Of a stretch of 64,000 bases of DNA, positions 62,540 through 64,000 are shown in pieces. Both the position numbers and the translations under genes were made by a program. Source of the DNA: Formicarius rufipectus. Lineage: Eukaryota; Chordata; Aves; Passeriformes; Formicariidae. The number at the start of each line of letters is the position of its first letter. The first letter of the stretch is position 1. The notes beneath the pieces were generated by a model. The model was not told the origin of the DNA. It saw only the letters and a program-made list of their open reading frames with translations, and ran no database searches. Where the stretch lies: contig VXAU01000760.1 of NCBI GenBank assembly GCA_013399695.1, positions 1,240,001 to 1,304,000 on the forward strand, in the 5' to 3' direction.

Positions 62540-64000
62540 GGGCCTGGCGACATCTGTATCCTCCCCACTCATCTTACTGTGTCTCTTTCAACCAACGTAA
62601 TTTTAGTTAAATTCAAGGGCATCTCCACACACATCCCATCCTCAGGTTTTTGCAGACGCTGCAAGAATGAGATAACCTAAATATTTACCATCACAGGTTC
62701 CCAGAGACTATCCCACAACCACTCCCTCAACCCAGTATCGTTCCAGCTCCCAGATGATCCCATGACACTATACAGTCGTCTACTCCCTCCTCTCTCTCTG
62801 AAGGGCTGTGTGAAGAAAGGCAAGCATTACCTCATACTAATAAGGAAAATGTGATTAATATTTTCTCTATATTTAATCTAGTCAGTTCACTCACAGGGTG
62901 ACATAATTAATGAATATATAGATTTGTATTCCTACATGGTTCTTTGTTCAGAGAGAAAAAGAGCCTCTATTCAGTGTAACAATATGCAAATACCTTGCTC
63001 GTGGGTGCCTACCTATCACCTTACCTGTGAAGCAGGAAACATGAGAATTTTCTCAAGACTTGCTCAGCTACAAAAAGACTGGGAAACACTGCTAGCAGTA
63101 TTTCCAGGTGTACACTTGGCAGTTGTACTTCTCCCAGTCCCAGTTAAAAGAATTTGAAAAGTTGGACACTTTAATTTAGGTATATCTTGTCTCCTTGGCT
63201 CTGAGTTGTGAATGAAAACGCATGGTGGGGTAGCCTGTGGCTAGGTGGACAGCTTGTGGCTGGACTGTCATGTGTCTTCCTATGTTTAAGTCACCTCAGC
63301 ATTATGGCTGAGCTGAGAGAGAGAAAAGAAAAAAGACTATGTTGCACAGAAAAAGGCAGTGTATGAATAAAAGTCTCACCTGAGTGCTTCTTACAATCCC
63401 CTTCATGAGTCTGATTTCCCTTTTTGCTTTGACACAACTGAGTCAGTCATTAAGTGGCTTTCAGAGAGAAAACAGCCAAACAGAAGAAATGGTGGAGGAA
63501 AATGGTTTTGACAAAAAACGTCTGTCCTGTAGGATTCACTCAACTCACAGCAAAGAACTGTAACCTTATGACAAACCTCAGGGAATACGGGATGTATATT
63601 CCTCCACTGATGTCATCCACATTTTTTAGCTACTTTTCCTTTTGGCAGCCAAGCTCTCTTCACCTTAAAAAGAAGCTCATGAAATTAAATGCCTTTATGG
63701 AAAGTCCACATCTGGGTCACAGTTTAAAGGCTGTCGTCTCTGTGCTGTTAAGATGATACCTTGTCAGCCACATGAATGAGTAGACACATGTGCAAGCAAC
63801 TGGGCACATTCAGGCAAGACATACTTGTCAGCCACCGAGTCTTTGCAGTGATTTATTTGAATTTAAGGTTCATTCCTGCTTTCTGTGCAGATTTCAAAGG
63901 AAATTGCAAGCATACATATTCATCATCCTCTACTAATGGTGGTACAGAATCAGGAACTAAATAAGAAATGAGGTTTATTCAAAATTACAAACCAAATGGA
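62540..64000. other. non-coding stretch, C-rich then AT-rich
   Basis: To about 62800 the sequence stays C/T-rich like the candidate exon before it; beyond that it is ordinary AT-rich sequence. A 100-codon frame near 63454 begins with GTG rather than ATG and is not supported as a gene. Confidence 0.5.

Noticed and set aside
63454..63756. 100-codon plus-strand frame
   Set aside because: It opens at GTG, with no Kozak or splice support and no known similarity.
1..64000. CRISPR arrays, operons, insertion sequences or other prokaryotic systems
   Set aside because: Avian CR1, a tRNA-derived SINE and an ERV LTR show this is vertebrate nuclear DNA; no regularly spaced repeat array was seen.

Overview
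The window looks like vertebrate nuclear DNA, most likely from a songbird (Passeriformes). Four 5'-truncated copies of the avian CR1 LINE 3' end are present. A tRNA-Ile-derived SINE with a CR1-like tail also sits on the minus strand near 29.1-29.24 kb. From memory that architecture matches TguSINE1, a SINE described from passerines. The DNA is AT-rich, poor in CpG and low in interspersed repeats, as expected for a gene-poor avian region or a very long intron. No bacterial-type or viral coding structure is present.

I found no protein-coding gene I could support. The open frames are short, lack recognisable domains, mostly lack a plausible ATG/splice context, and several run through homopolymers. 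The longest (62.17-62.68 kb + strand, 43.7-44.2 kb - strand, 17.8-18.3 kb - strand) are discussed individually. The window is best read as intergenic or intronic.

Layout: 1-4.76 kb unannotated; 4.76-5.20 kb CR1; 6.65-6.97 kb possible conserved noncoding block; 11.78-11.94 kb simple repeats; 12.88 kb compact near-perfect hairpin; 16.08-16.30 kb CR1; 18.1, 21.7-21.9 kb simple repeats; 24.36-24.58 kb CR1; 29.10-29.24 kb SINE; 29.9-30.24 kb CpG-enriched patch; 33.38-34.07 kb solo LTR with 5-bp target-site duplications; 34.29-34.44 kb CR1; 36.7 kb T/G repeat; 41.1-41.58 kb possible enhancer; 47.85 kb inverted repeat; 50.0 kb tandem duplication; 57.0 kb microsatellite with the only ambiguous base; 57.03-58.06 kb possible regulatory cluster; 61.89-61.98 kb TACTAA-rich minisatellite; 62.36-62.53 kb possible exon with strong splice signals.

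The best-supported observations are the complete solo LTR with matching CTTGT duplications, the tRNA-Ile/CR1 SINE, and several perfect inverted repeats. The regulatory-element calls rest on motif clustering read by eye and need cross-species alignment to confirm.
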